Positions 16,584-23,917 of a stretch of DNA of 40,053 bases are shown piece after piece. The notes beneath the pieces are model-generated. The model was not told where the DNA came from and ran no database searches. It saw only the letters and a list, made by a program, of their open reading frames with translations. Within the stretch, counting starts at the first letter, position 1, and every line of letters starts with the position of its first letter. This DNA is from a virus. The translations under genes and the position numbers were made by a program. Location: IMG/VR virus record IMGVR_UViG_3300027963_000136, positions 1 to 40,053 of that record. One strand, written 5' to 3'.

Positions 16584-16621
16584 AAAGACTCCTAGCCTCG
16601 GGGAATTGGCTAGGGGTCTTT
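16584..16621 (+). terminator. Intrinsic terminator of the late operon
   Basis: A 14-bp stem (16584-16597 against 16608-16621, one G-U pair) has a 10-base loop, an A-run before the stem and T-rich sequence at its end (GTCTTTGCATTTCT). It lies 22 bases after the holin stop, the natural end of the packaging-to-lysis transcription unit. Confidence 0.85.
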
Positions 16622-16647
16622 GCATTTCTGTGGATAAAGGGTAAGAT
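16620..16647 (+). promoter_or_regulatory. Candidate promoter of the early block
   Basis: TTGCAT (16620-16625), a 16-base spacer and TAAGAT (16642-16647) resemble a housekeeping promoter. It overlaps the tail of the terminator and precedes a GGAGG-led gene at 16664. This is the expected place for the early-region promoter, right after the late terminator. The assignment is by sequence pattern only. Confidence 0.5.
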
Positions 16648-16663
16648 TACGCAAGGAGGCAAA

Positions 16664-16906
16664 ATGGCACTAACGGATAAATTGAAAGAGATAGAAACAA
16701 AACGCAATACAAAAAACGCTTGCGCGTACATGGCAATGTATGAATCGTTAAGTCCGGCAGACCAAAAGGCATTAGACGAAGCGTGGAGCAAAGGTTATTC
16801 CGCTAACGAGGTATTAAGCGCGTTGCGCTCCGAAGGAGTAAAGAGCAGCAACGAGGCAATCTCACGACATAGAAAAAACATTTGCGCATGCCAAGAAAAA
16901 AAATAG
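16664..16906 (+). CDS. Small helix-turn-helix-like protein
   Basis: This 80-aa protein starts behind AAGGAGGCAAA. The C-terminal half (LDEAWSKGYSANEVLSALR... SSNEAISRHRKN) looks like a HTH or resolvase-like DNA-binding unit and ends with a CAC motif. As the first gene after the candidate early promoter it may regulate early transcription, but no specific family is recognised. Its end overlaps the next gene by 19 bases. Confidence 0.6.
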   Translation: MALTDKLKEIETKRNTKNACAYMAMYESLSPADQKALDEAWSKGYSANEVLSALRSEGVKSSNEAISRHRKNICACQEKK

Positions 16907-17154
16907 ACGACATTTTGGACGAGCGCCAAAACATTTACGGAGATGCTCATAAAAATTTCGCTATTACCGGCAGGATTTGGGGAGCAATGTTGCAAACCGA
17001 AGACATACCAGCATGGCAAGTAGCGCTAATGCTTGACGCGTACAAAAGCGTACGATGCTTCGCAGCACCGGGGCATGACGACTCTTGGCAAGATAAATTG
17101 GGGTACACAATACATGGCCGAGAAATTGTGATGAGCGATGAGCCTAAAGGATAA
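16888..17154 (+). CDS. DUF6378-like protein
   Basis: I place the start at ATG 16888 (MPRKKIDDILDERQNIYGDAH). The 88-aa sequence shows the pattern of DUF6378 phage proteins: ILDER..IYGD near the N-terminus, a central Ala/Leu helix (AWQVALMLDAYKSVR) and DSWQDKLGYTIHGREI at the end. These proteins are small and helical, of unknown function, and often found near nucleotide or DNA metabolism genes. It overlaps both neighbours by about 17-19 bases. Confidence 0.65.
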   Translation: MPRKKIDDILDERQNIYGDAHKNFAITGRIWGAMLQTEDIPAWQVALMLDAYKSVRCFAAPGHDDSWQDKLGYTIHGREIVMSDEPKG

Positions 17155-18172
17155 ATTCGAAGAGCTGCCGGAAGGCATTGAATCAAGCGACGTAATTGAA
17201 TTGCGCCGAGCGCTGATGCGTACGCAAAAGAAACTATTAGAGACAAAACAGAAAGCAACAGATTTAGTAGAGGCAACACACCAAGCGGCATACGACGCAA
17301 CGCTCGCAGCTGGCAAAATAAACCCGGTACCGGAACCAAAATTTACAAAGAGCAACAAGAAACCGGAAGTAGCGTTATGGCATTTAACGGATTGGCAAGG
17401 CGCTAAAAAAACTACAACGTACAACAGCGAAGTAATGCAACAAAGAGTAATGACGTTCTGCGACAAAGCATTAAAGATTACAGAAATACACAGAGCTGAC
17501 CACCCGGTAGATGAAGTATTTATTCTATTCGGCGGAGACATGATTGAAGGATTATTTAACTTCCCTAGTCAAGCGTTCGAAATTGACGCTACGTTATTCG
17601 AACAATACGTAAACGTAAGTAGATTGTGCGTAGATGTTGTAAGGTACGCGCTCGCAAACTACAAGAAAGTTACAGTCGTACCGGAATGGGGAAATCATGG
17701 GCGGATTGGCAGCAAACGCGATAACGTGCCTAGGAGTGATAATTTTGACCGCATGTGCTATGAATTGGCTAAACAATTACTCGCCGGAGAAAAGCGATTG
17801 GATTGGAAAGATTGCCCGGAAGATATTCAAAGGGTGGAGATAGGAAACTATAAAGCGCTGCTGATACATGGAGACGAAGTAGGCCGAAACGGATTCGCCT
17901 CACCCGGAGCAATCGTGCAACATGCAAATAGATGGCGCAGCGGTTCTTACCCTTGGGATTTCAGAGACGTATACATCGGGCATTACCACACTCACGCAGA
18001 GTGGGCGATGGCTAACGGACAGGGAAGCGTGTACCAAACGGGAAGCACCGAAAGCGATAATAGATACGCTGGAGTAATGCTCGCGGCGAGCGCTACACCA
18101 AGTCAGCGACTACATTTTATTGACCCGATAAAAGGCCGCGTCACAGCTGGATACAAAGTGTGGTTAGACTAA
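17138..18172 (+). CDS. Calcineurin-like metallophosphoesterase
   Basis: This 344-aa protein starts with a ~70-residue coiled-coil segment, followed by a metallophosphoesterase domain. The motifs are in order: HLTDWQ (Asp85), GGDMIEG (Asp134), EWGNHGR (Asn186-His187), IHGDE (His244) and GHYHTH (His282, His284). These coordinate two metal ions in the Mre11/calcineurin fold. Actinophages often carry such an enzyme in early regions; the substrate is probably a nucleotide or DNA end. Overlap with the previous gene suggests coupled translation. Confidence 0.8.
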   Translation: MSLKDKFEELPEGIESSDVIELRRALMRTQKKLLETKQKATDLVEATHQAAYDATLAAGKINPVPEPKFTKSNKKPEVALWHLTDWQGAKKTTTYNSEVMQQRVMTFCDKALKITEIHRADHPVDEVFILFGGDMIEGLFNFPSQAFEIDATLFEQYVNVSRLCVDVVRYALANYKKVTVVPEWGNHGRIGSKRDNVPRSDNFDRMCYELAKQLLAGEKRLDWKDCPEDIQRVEIGNYKALLIHGDEVGRNGFASPGAIVQHANRWRSGSYPWDFRDVYIGHYHTHAEWAMANGQGSVYQTGSTESDNRYAGVMLAASATPSQRLHFIDPIKGRVTAGYKVWLD

Positions 18173-18342
18173 TGGAGAAGACTTTAAAAATACGACTAGC
18201 CGAGCAGCGCGACCGGATTTACAAAGCAATTATGGAATTAGAAGCGCCGGAACCTATGACGTGGAACCATAAATTATTATTCGAACAAGCAAGAATTGTG
18301 TTCGCTAAAGAAGTAACGGATGCCGCTAATGCCAATGTATGA
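18172..18342 (+). CDS. Small helical protein
   Basis: ATG 18172 shares its first base with the preceding stop (TAATG). The 56-aa product is mostly alpha-helical and charged (IRLAEQRDRIYKAIMELEAPEPMTW...). No domain is recognised. Its end overlaps the zinc-ribbon gene that follows by 14 bases, so it belongs to the same transcript. Confidence 0.6.
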   Translation: MEKTLKIRLAEQRDRIYKAIMELEAPEPMTWNHKLLFEQARIVFAKEVTDAANANV

Positions 18343-18496
18343 ATTTAAGTGCCCGGATTGCTACCGGATTGAAGAAAAGTATTTCTCATTTAAAGAGGAA
18401 CACAAATTTAATTGCCCGAATTGCAAAACGGAAATGAATAAAGTGATAACGGCGACGCCGGCTATCTTTCATGGAGGAGGCTGGGGAGGACAATGA
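18329..18496 (+). CDS. FmdB-type zinc-ribbon protein
   Basis: The 55-aa product begins MPMYEFKCPDC, the signature of FmdB-family zinc ribbons, and a second pair FNCPNC completes the metal site. After the ribbon comes VITATPAIFHGGGWGG, the Gly-rich tail also typical of FmdB proteins. These are putative small regulators. The stop overlaps the next start by 4 bases (ATGA). Confidence 0.72.
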   Translation: MPMYEFKCPDCYRIEEKYFSFKEEHKFNCPNCKTEMNKVITATPAIFHGGGWGGQ

Positions 18497-19209
18497 GACC
18501 AGAAAAACTACTCACGCAAAACGGAGAATTACGACCTGACGGAATTTTTAATTGGTCGCTACCGGCGTTCGCAATCAAATTAACTAACGGGCAAAACTTT
18601 AACGTTTGTCCTAACGCCGGAGCGTGTGCAAGTTTTTGTTACGCAAGAAACGGAACCTACAATTTCAGCAACGTAAAAAGAAGACACATACAAAACCTAG
18701 AATACGTATTAGAAGACCCGGAAGGCTGGTTAGCGCACATGTTAGAAGAAGTGCAAAAACCAAAAATGGCCGGTAAATTTGTGCGGATACATGACGCCGG
18801 GGATTTCTTCTCAAAAGAATATTTAGAATTGTGGTTAAAAATTGCTCGATTTACACCGCAAGTAACGTTTTATTGCTATACAAAAGAAGTGGAAATGTTC
18901 AAAGAAGTGGTAGAACCGAATTGCCCGGACAATTTTAAGTACCTGTATTCAATGGGCGGCAAACAAGACCACCTAATAAATAAAGAAACAGATAGACATG
19001 CGGAAGTGTTCCCTGACGACGCGGCAATACTAGACGCAGGATACGAAAACCAAGACGCAAGCGACCTATTGGCAATCACATTACCTACAAACAAAATAGG
19101 AATACCGGCTAATAACATTAAACATTTCAACAAAAAAATGGCTAGAAGAACTTTCGGACAATTACAGGAAGAAAGAGACGATAAGCGAGCAACGAAACTT
19201 ACTCGTTAG
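18493..19209 (+). CDS. GP88-family protein
   Basis: This 238-aa protein carries the GP88 hallmark CPNAGACASFCYARNG (Cys39, Cys45, Cys49), followed by helices and beta segments (FVRIHDAGDFFSKEYLELW, FYCYTKEVEMF) and a C-terminal Asp/Lys-rich end. The HDAGDFF segment and cysteine cluster are reminiscent of radical-SAM-like or Fe-S proteins, but no established reaction is known to me. The family is widespread in actinophages. Its last 11 bases overlap the convergent gene on the minus strand. Confidence 0.78.
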   Translation: MRPEKLLTQNGELRPDGIFNWSLPAFAIKLTNGQNFNVCPNAGACASFCYARNGTYNFSNVKRRHIQNLEYVLEDPEGWLAHMLEEVQKPKMAGKFVRIHDAGDFFSKEYLELWLKIARFTPQVTFYCYTKEVEMFKEVVEPNCPDNFKYLYSMGGKQDHLINKETDRHAEVFPDDAAILDAGYENQDASDLLAITLPTNKIGIPANNIKHFNKKMARRTFGQLQEERDDKRATKLTR

Positions 19210-19789
19210 TAATCCATGATTTACCGGCAGTATCTTGCAAAGCAAACTGAACCGCACCGCCGGAATAAATATCAAACTTAATTGCGGTATTGACGGCAGC
19301 CTCGACAATTTCTACGGCCTCTTCCCAGTCATCTACGTCTGCAACACCAAGAGCATGAGCAGCGCCGAGAGCTAACTCCATACCGGAGCCGGTTACATAA
19401 ACCTTATCCGAAGTGCGCTCAACGCCATAGGCCTCGTCAATAAGATAAATAGTGCCATTGACGGCTACAAGGAATTCATTATCGTGAGAAGCGATGTCGC
19501 CATCATCTTTCATGTCGTACCCGTTGGCCTGAAAACATTTACGAAGAGCCGGAACAAAAGTAGTAACCATAAATTTATCAAGATTAGAACGGGGAGGAGG
19601 AGGCGGAGTAAAAGCGTGTTGAATAAGATTCATGCCGCGAACAAGGCCGGCAGCTGCAACCAAGTATTTACCGTTCAAAGCGATTTTACCCATTGGAGAG
19701 CAGTCCGCAGAAATGTGATACGAGGTCGTTTGGGAGTCACCGGCGATTAAACACCAATCGGAGTGCTGGACGGCTATAAGGGTAGTCAT
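19199..19789 (-). CDS. Proteasome-beta / HslV-like Ntn-hydrolase
   Basis: This is the only minus-strand gene, 196 aa. The start at 19789 is fixed by GGGAGGA just upstream. Removal of Met leaves Thr1 of the motif TTLIAVQ, as in HslV and proteasome beta subunits. Asp17 (mature numbering) falls in IAGDSQTT and Lys34 in PMGKI, close to the canonical Thr1-Asp17-Lys33 set. Downstream, VTGSGMELALGAAHALG and KFDIYSGGAVQF match the conserved GSG and D..SGG regions. It likely assembles into a peptidase ring. No ATPase partner is encoded, so it may borrow the host's Mpa/ARC or ClpX or act alone. The opposite orientation suggests separate regulation. Confidence 0.8.
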   Translation of the reverse strand: MTTLIAVQHSDWCLIAGDSQTTSYHISADCSPMGKIALNGKYLVAAAGLVRGMNLIQHAFTPPPPPRSNLDKFMVTTFVPALRKCFQANGYDMKDDGDIASHDNEFLVAVNGTIYLIDEAYGVERTSDKVYVTGSGMELALGAAHALGVADVDDWEEAVEIVEAAVNTAIKFDIYSGGAVQFALQDTAGKSWITNE

Positions 19790-19853
19790 GGGGTAATCCT
19801 CCCATACGACACAAAAAAAACAATACAGGCAAAAGACCATAATTTGAGGAAAG

Positions 19854-19894
19854 GTAAGGCAGAATTAGCGGCAACAGGTTCCGACAGGCGAACC
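19854..19894 (+). promoter_or_regulatory. Repeated upstream element, copy A (GTAAGGCAGAATTA plus leader hairpin)
   Basis: GTAAGGCAGAATTA (19854-19867) occurs identically at 24520 and 25405. Here it is followed by a small hairpin, GGTTC (19877-19881) with GAACC (19890-19894), then the start at 19919. The shared spacing to the start codon (44-51 bases) suggests a promoter/leader cassette. At this copy no -35 like that of the other two copies is seen. Confidence 0.55.
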
Positions 19895-19918
19895 CAAAAA
19901 TGGAAGAAGGCATAGAAA

Positions 19919-20473
19919 ATGGCTGGAAAATTTAACCTCGAAGATTACGAGACAGTCGAAAGTAGATTGGCAAAGTTCTGGAAAGACCACGCAAACGGCA
20001 GAGTATTCACAGAATTAATCTTCCACGATGAACGCAGATTCATTGTAAAGGCTGAGATTTATTTCGATAAAGAAGACATGAATCCAACAGCGACCGGCTA
20101 CGCCGAAGAAATAGTTGGAGCGTCACCGGTAAACCGAACATCAGCGCTAGAAAACGGAGAGACGTCCAGTCTCGGAAGAGCATTAGCAAACTGCAATTAC
20201 GCCTCGCAGGGAAAGCGCGCAAGCCGAGAAGAGATGGAAAAGGTCGAGCGTTACGGAGCCGAAGCGCGCAAACCGGTAAAGAGCAAAGAACCAAAAGTGT
20301 ATACACCGGAGGAAATAACTCAGGTAAAGATGGCGCTAGGGATTGTTCCAATTCTTCAAGATGTAAACGAAGCGCGTAAATTGTGGGAAGAAAACAAAGA
20401 GCTGCTAGAAGTACAAGTAGATGGAACAACATTAAAAGACGCGCTCAACGCAAGAGTAGAGCAAATCCGATGA
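19919..20473 (+). CDS. Possible ssDNA-annealing recombinase (Erf/Rad52-like)
   Basis: This 184-aa protein has an N-terminal mixed alpha/beta part (RFIVKAEIYFDKED) and the motif SALENGETSSLGRALANCNYAS. That motif is reminiscent of the E..ETSA.GRAL signature of Erf/Rad52-like annealing proteins. The last ~80 residues are helical and charged. It begins an operon also encoding a Cas4-like nuclease and a replication initiator-like protein, which fits recombination-dependent replication. Without a profile search the family remains tentative. Copy A of the repeated element is upstream. Confidence 0.55.
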   Translation: MAGKFNLEDYETVESRLAKFWKDHANGRVFTELIFHDERRFIVKAEIYFDKEDMNPTATGYAEEIVGASPVNRTSALENGETSSLGRALANCNYASQGKRASREEMEKVERYGAEARKPVKSKEPKVYTPEEITQVKMALGIVPILQDVNEARKLWEENKELLEVQVDGTTLKDALNARVEQIR

Positions 20474-20844
20474 ACGACATGCAATTACCTCTAACGCCAT
20501 ACGCTGGAACAAGTGGTTGGCAAGGAAGCGAAGCAAGCCGCGACAGAGTATTAGAAGATGACCGCAGCGGCAAAACATCACTTATGCAGCGTACGTCATT
20601 TTACAGAGTGGCAACGCAGCTGGAACGCGGATTAACGTGGAAAGAATTGGGAGAGATTGAAAATTGGCATGCTGGACAATCTAGCGCCATGCTCTCAATA
20701 TTACATAAAGAAAATTACATTGTGCGATTAAAAGAAAAGCGCAATCGTTGCTCGGTATACGTAGTCGAGGAATACGTCAACGGCCGAGAGATTTCAGAAA
20801 GATTAACAAAATCAACATGCAAGCATTGTGGAGGAAAATTATGA
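20470..20844 (+). CDS. Winged-helix-like small protein
   Basis: ATG 20470 overlaps the preceding stop (ATGA), so I reject longer upstream starts. The 124-aa product has a central winged-helix-like region: TSFYRVATQLERGLTWKELGEI, then WHAGQSSAMLSILHKENYIVRL and a beta wing (KRNRCSVYVVEEYV). The C-terminal CKHCGG may bind zinc with other residues. The layout is typical of phage DNA-binding proteins that recognise their own genome or regulate early genes. No precise function is seen. Confidence 0.62.
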   Translation: MNDMQLPLTPYAGTSGWQGSEASRDRVLEDDRSGKTSLMQRTSFYRVATQLERGLTWKELGEIENWHAGQSSAMLSILHKENYIVRLKEKRNRCSVYVVEEYVNGREISERLTKSTCKHCGGKL

Positions 20845-21146
20845 GCAACAAAACAAAAAAGTTTGAACCTAGTACGGGTTGGCTAGTAGCGATAAATCAC
20901 CAACAAGTAAGTATTCACCGGTTGGCAGAGGCGTTAAACCTAGACGCAATTACAACCGGGAAAGCGTTAGACGCAGCCGGATACATGCTGACGCCTGACC
21001 CGTTTGGTTACGCGTCAGATTCATGGAAAGTAATTGAGATTGAAACGCGCAAAGCAAAGGAACATTTATCCGTCGTAGAAAATAAAACGGACATCGCAGA
21101 AAGCGTCAGCGAGCTGGACGAAGAAGAAATGGAAATCCATGATTAA
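20841..21146 (+). CDS. Hypothetical protein with acidic C-terminus
   Basis: ATG 20841 is behind GGAGGAAA and overlaps the previous stop by 4 bases. The 101-aa product begins with a possible HTH-like region (VSIHRLAEALNLDAITTGKALDAAGY) and ends in a strongly acidic stretch (VSELDEEEMEIHD). Not recognised. It might be a small regulator or DNA-mimic-like protein, but this is only suggested by composition. Confidence 0.6.
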   Translation: MSNKTKKFEPSTGWLVAINHQQVSIHRLAEALNLDAITTGKALDAAGYMLTPDPFGYASDSWKVIEIETRKAKEHLSVVENKTDIAESVSELDEEEMEIHD

Positions 21147-21216
21147 CATTTTGCTGGCAATGTTCAAAGTACAACTCTTAGCATTACTAGCATTTATTTA
21201 TACGTTATTAGGATAA
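21139..21216 (+). CDS. 25-residue membrane peptide
   Basis: A tiny ORF overlaps the previous gene by 8 bases and ends 10 bases before the next start. Almost the whole product is one hydrophobic helix (INILLAMFKVQLLALLAFIY). The tight packing and clear membrane character suggest a real gene. A role in membrane signalling or superinfection exclusion can only be guessed. Confidence 0.5.
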   Translation: MINILLAMFKVQLLALLAFIYTLLG

Positions 21217-21226
21217 GGGAGGAAAG

Positions 21227-21598
21227 ATGAATAACGCAGTAGTCACGCCGGCACAAATAGAAAAGCGGCTATACGATTTATCAAAAGAGATTGACGAAAG
21301 TCATAGCGAATTGGTAGAAGTAGAAAGTCATTACAATTCTTACAAAGCGCAGTACGAAATTGCAATAGCAAAAAGCCGGATGGAGTACAGTATGAAATCG
21401 TCTCCGACCGGAAAGAATTACACAGTCAGCGAGCGCGAAGACATGGCGCTGATAAGTAACGAGGAATTGCACATACGGGTAGCGATGGCGGAGGCGCAAG
21501 TCAAAGCTGCAAGAGCAAACGCAGCACGAATTAAAGTACAAGTGGAAATTGCGCGCAGCATTGGAACTTCGGTGCGCTCGTCAATGGAGGTAGCATGA
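21227..21598 (+). CDS. Helical coiled-coil protein of an actinophage family
   Basis: This 123-aa protein starts behind GGGAGGAAAG. It forms a long N-terminal helix with heptad character (IEKRLYDLSKEIDESHSELVEVE), then SRMEYSMKSSPTGKNYTVSEREDMAL, and another Ala-rich helix (AMAEAQVKAARANAARIKVQVE). I recognise the pattern from actinophage early regions but know no function. A dimeric structural or DNA-binding role is possible. Confidence 0.65.
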   Translation: MNNAVVTPAQIEKRLYDLSKEIDESHSELVEVESHYNSYKAQYEIAIAKSRMEYSMKSSPTGKNYTVSEREDMALISNEELHIRVAMAEAQVKAARANAARIKVQVEIARSIGTSVRSSMEVA

Positions 21599-21729
21599 TA
21601 GGGATACGTAGTCCGTTTTACCGCAAAACAAGTCAATCTACCTACGTAAAGTGTACTCATTGTGCAAAAACTTTATTAATTGGATTAGAGCATGTACGCG
21701 TTACAAATTATTGCGGAGATTGCAAATGA
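21595..21729 (+). CDS. Small zinc-finger protein
   Basis: A 44-aa ORF overlaps the preceding and following genes by 4 bases each (ATGA pattern), which strongly supports it. It is built around two CxxC pairs (KCTHC and YCGDC) separated by ~20 residues with a beta-hairpin-like segment. The N-terminus is basic. It is probably a treble-clef or ribbon finger binding nucleic acid or protein. Confidence 0.62.
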   Translation: MIGIRSPFYRKTSQSTYVKCTHCAKTLLIGLEHVRVTNYCGDCK

Positions 21730-21851
21730 CGGAGGAACGACTCAATCAATCGATTATGGAAGCATTTATTGACGCGTACATAAAAGGCCACCCGGGAGTA
21801 ACCCGGGAAGAGGCAGCAAAAGAAGTAGCAAAGCTGACGCAGAATGCATAA
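21726..21851 (+). CDS. Small helical protein
   Basis: ATG 21726 overlaps the zinc-finger stop (ATGA). The 41-aa product consists of two short helices (LNQSIMEAFIDAYIKG; TREEAAKEVAKLTQNA) joined by a HPGV turn. An in-frame extension upstream exists, but the 4-base overlap favours the short form. Function unknown. Confidence 0.55.
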   Translation: MTEERLNQSIMEAFIDAYIKGHPGVTREEAAKEVAKLTQNA

Positions 21852-22086
21852 CGTTTTTTTATACGACCAAGCGTTGGCGTTTATTAAAAAAGATGCAATA
21901 GATACAGTCATAACTGATAAACGATTCCCGGAGATGAAAAACGGGATAAACGCGTATGAGTCGTTGGCAAAAGAATTTGAAACTTATTGGCGGTCAATTA
22001 TCGCTAAAGAAGTGGCGGAAGTATTTGGATTAGACCAAATGAAACCGGATGTATTACTACTAACGATTTGGAAATTAGAATTATGA
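21844..22086 (+). CDS. Hypothetical 80-aa protein
   Basis: It overlaps the preceding gene by 8 bases and the nuclease gene by 4. The sequence (MHNVFLYDQALAFIKKDAI... EFETYWRSIIAKEVAEVFGLDQ) is helical with a central aromatic patch. No recognised domain. The context suggests a partner of the downstream Cas4-like nuclease or of replication. Confidence 0.6.
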   Translation: MHNVFLYDQALAFIKKDAIDTVITDKRFPEMKNGINAYESLAKEFETYWRSIIAKEVAEVFGLDQMKPDVLLLTIWKLEL

Positions 22087-22751
22087 TTGACTTAAACGAC
22101 CTACTGAGCAAAAGCCTCAATGCGTACGACAAAAACAGAGACCGCAGCAAGCAAGTCGAAATCGGTCCGTCAAGTATCGGAGGATGCCGCCGGCAAGTTT
22201 ATTACCAGCTGCAAGAAGCACCGAAGACAAACCCGGACACAGAAAGCCTAGCCTCAATATTAGGTACGTTTATACACTCGGGAATTGCCGACGCAATTAA
22301 AAGAGAAGACCCGTTCGGAGATAATTTTTTAATTGAACAAGAGTTCGAATACGAAGGATTAAAAGGCCACATAGATTTATTTATCAAAGATTTAGGCCTC
22401 GTAGTAGATTGGAAAACGACAAAAAAGAAATCACTACGCTACTTCCCGAGCGAACAACAAAGATGGCAAGTGCAATTGTACGGATACCTGTTGGCTAAAA
22501 ACGGATACGACGTGAAGGAAGTATCGTTAGTGGTTATACCAAGAGACGGCCTAATGGCAGAAATACGAAGTCACAAAGAACCATACGACCAAGCTGTTGC
22601 ACTAATGGCAATAAATTGGCTAAACGAAACAAAGGAAATGGCGGCTAAAAACCTACCGCCGGCTCCTGAAAAATGGCCTAAATTTTGCGCTGCGTATTGC
22701 AATTACTACGAAGCGAGCGGAGTAACGGGATGCCCGGGTACAGCGAAATAG
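22083..22751 (+). CDS. Cas4/RecB-like PD-(D/E)XK exonuclease with Fe-S cysteines
   Basis: This 222-aa protein has the full nuclease motif series: GTFIHSG (His65), GHIDLFI (Asp98), VVDWKTTKKK (Asp109, Lys111) and QVQLYGYLL (Gln129). Cys35 in the N-terminal part and Cys202, Cys206 and Cys217 near the C-terminus match the split cluster that binds a 4Fe-4S in Cas4/AddB-like nucleases. It would resect DNA ends for recombination with the putative annealing protein encoded at 19919. No CRISPR array is present, so a link to CRISPR adaptation is unlikely. Confidence 0.85.
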   Translation: MIDLNDLLSKSLNAYDKNRDRSKQVEIGPSSIGGCRRQVYYQLQEAPKTNPDTESLASILGTFIHSGIADAIKREDPFGDNFLIEQEFEYEGLKGHIDLFIKDLGLVVDWKTTKKKSLRYFPSEQQRWQVQLYGYLLAKNGYDVKEVSLVVIPRDGLMAEIRSHKEPYDQAVALMAINWLNETKEMAAKNLPPAPEKWPKFCAAYCNYYEASGVTGCPGTAK

Positions 22752-23140
22752 ATTGGACAAAGGCGGAGTGCAGCGGCGCACCGACTAGTTTGTTCTACGT
22801 GGTTGAAGAAAATAAATGGTTAATAACTACGATTGGATACGAACCGACCCGAAGAATTTGCGGAGCGTGTCCGATTTGGGATAAGTGCTTGTCGTATGCA
22901 ATGAAGCATGAAAATTACGGAATGTGGGGAGGGCTGGTTACGAAAGAACGTAACGCGCTAAGAAGACGAGACGGGTCGCCGCTACGAGAAACAGCAATAA
23001 CGGAATTAACAAAGTATGGAATCTCACGAAAAGAAATCGAGGCAATAGCGGATGAGTATTCGAGTAATGAGCGAAGTGTGGAGAACGAATTTACCAACGA
23101 CGGAGAAGATGATTCTGTTGGTGATAGCAGACCACGCTAG
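22730..23140 (+). CDS. WhiB-like transcription regulator
   Basis: The 136-aa product from ATG 22730 shows the WhiB signature: Cys14 (AECSG), then CGACPIWDKC (Cys44, Cys47, Cys53) for the 4Fe-4S cluster, and GMWGG (64-68). A helical C-terminal extension (RETAITELTKYGISRKEIEAIADEY) follows, which could be an added DNA-binding region. WhiB proteins are confined to Actinobacteria and their phages, so this gene supports the host assignment. Phage versions can block host WhiB2-type division control or modulate sigma-A. It overlaps the nuclease and replication genes on both sides. Confidence 0.88.
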   Translation: MPGYSEIDWTKAECSGAPTSLFYVVEENKWLITTIGYEPTRRICGACPIWDKCLSYAMKHENYGMWGGLVTKERNALRRRDGSPLRETAITELTKYGISRKEIEAIADEYSSNERSVENEFTNDGEDDSVGDSRPR

Positions 23141-23852
23141 CGACGACGGAGATAACGCGTGGCCTAGTCAGCAAACAATTGCAACAAGAGCAAGCTGCAA
23201 CGTGCGAACAGTACAAAGAAGTATTAACGAGCTGGTAACAAAAGGTTATTTATGGATTGAAAAAAGGGCAGGCGGCTCGGCTAATTGTCGCGATGACCGC
23301 AGACCGCACCGATACACAATCGTTCTAAAGAAGTTACGAGACGACAAAACGCCGCCGCGTAAAGAAAAACGGGGCGACATTGACGACGCTAACGAGGCGA
23401 CAATCACGACGTCTACGGGGCGACTCTCGCGACCTATGAAACACCCTATAGAAACACCCAAAGAAACACCCGGAGAATTCAATTTATTTTGGAACAACTA
23501 TCCAAGAAAAACTGCAAAGGGAGCAGCAAGAAAAGCGTGGGATAAATTAACGGCCGAAGACCAGCAAGAAGCAATCACAGCTGCCGCAAGATTTGCCGCA
23601 GACCCAAACCGGGAAGAGACGTTTACACCTCACCCGGCTACATGGCTCAACGCGGAGCGCTGGTTAGATGAACCGCTGCCTCCCCGGAAACGGGGTCAGG
23701 ATGAGATTAGAGCCTATGAACTGGCGAAGGCTAGGGAGAAGAGCGAAAGAGAGAGGATGGAGTCTCAAAAGTGGTTCCAAGAGAACGAGAAGCGCAAGTC
23801 AGAGGCGGTACCTATGCCGGAAAACATAAAAGAGATTTTAAGGCGATTATGA
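23052..23852 (+). CDS. Replication-initiator-like protein with N-terminal HTH
   Basis: This 266-aa protein begins with a winged-helix HTH_36-type domain (LPTTEKMILLVIADHASDDG..AWPSQQTIATRASCNVRTVQRSINEL), typical of phage replisome organisers. A linker rich in Thr/Pro follows, then a helical domain (FNLFWNNYPRKTAKGAARKAW... HPATWLNAERWLDE), the usual C-terminal half of such proteins, which recruits host helicase or loader. The gene lies after the nuclease and WhiB genes, overlapping the latter by 89 bases. It is the only candidate for initiating replication in this genome. Confidence 0.75.
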   Translation: MSIRVMSEVWRTNLPTTEKMILLVIADHASDDGDNAWPSQQTIATRASCNVRTVQRSINELVTKGYLWIEKRAGGSANCRDDRRPHRYTIVLKKLRDDKTPPRKEKRGDIDDANEATITTSTGRLSRPMKHPIETPKETPGEFNLFWNNYPRKTAKGAARKAWDKLTAEDQQEAITAAARFAADPNREETFTPHPATWLNAERWLDEPLPPRKRGQDEIRAYELAKAREKSERERMESQKWFQENEKRKSEAVPMPENIKEILRRL

Positions 23853-23853
23853 G

Positions 23854-23904
23854 TTGCTCAGATTACCCGTAAGCCTTACACTATTACGTAACCTGAATAA
23901 TAGT
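23854..23904 (+). promoter_or_regulatory. Promoter with overlapping inverted-repeat operator
   Basis: TTGCTC (23854-23859), 17 bases, TACACT (23877-23882) form a plausible promoter. A perfect inverted repeat, ACTATTA (23880-23886) and TAATAGT (23898-23904), overlaps the -10 and the probable start site. This geometry suits a repressor site controlling the accessory gene block that begins at 23918. It is too weak a hairpin to be a good terminator. Confidence 0.55.
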
Positions 23905-23917
23905 AAGGGGGTGAAAG

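Noticed and set aside
17026-17541. Minus-strand frame of 171 codons opposite the metallophosphoesterase start
   Set aside because: Low-complexity translation, no ribosome-binding site and overlap with two supported + strand genes.
22083-22751. Cas4-like nuclease as sign of a phage CRISPR system
   Set aside because: No repeat array, Cas1 or Cas2 is present; the context is recombination/replication.
23882-23903. TAATAG as a -10 box with TTACAC as -35
   Set aside because: It would start the transcript inside or after the ribosome-binding site of the gene at 23918. TTGCTC-17-TACACT upstream gives a workable leader.
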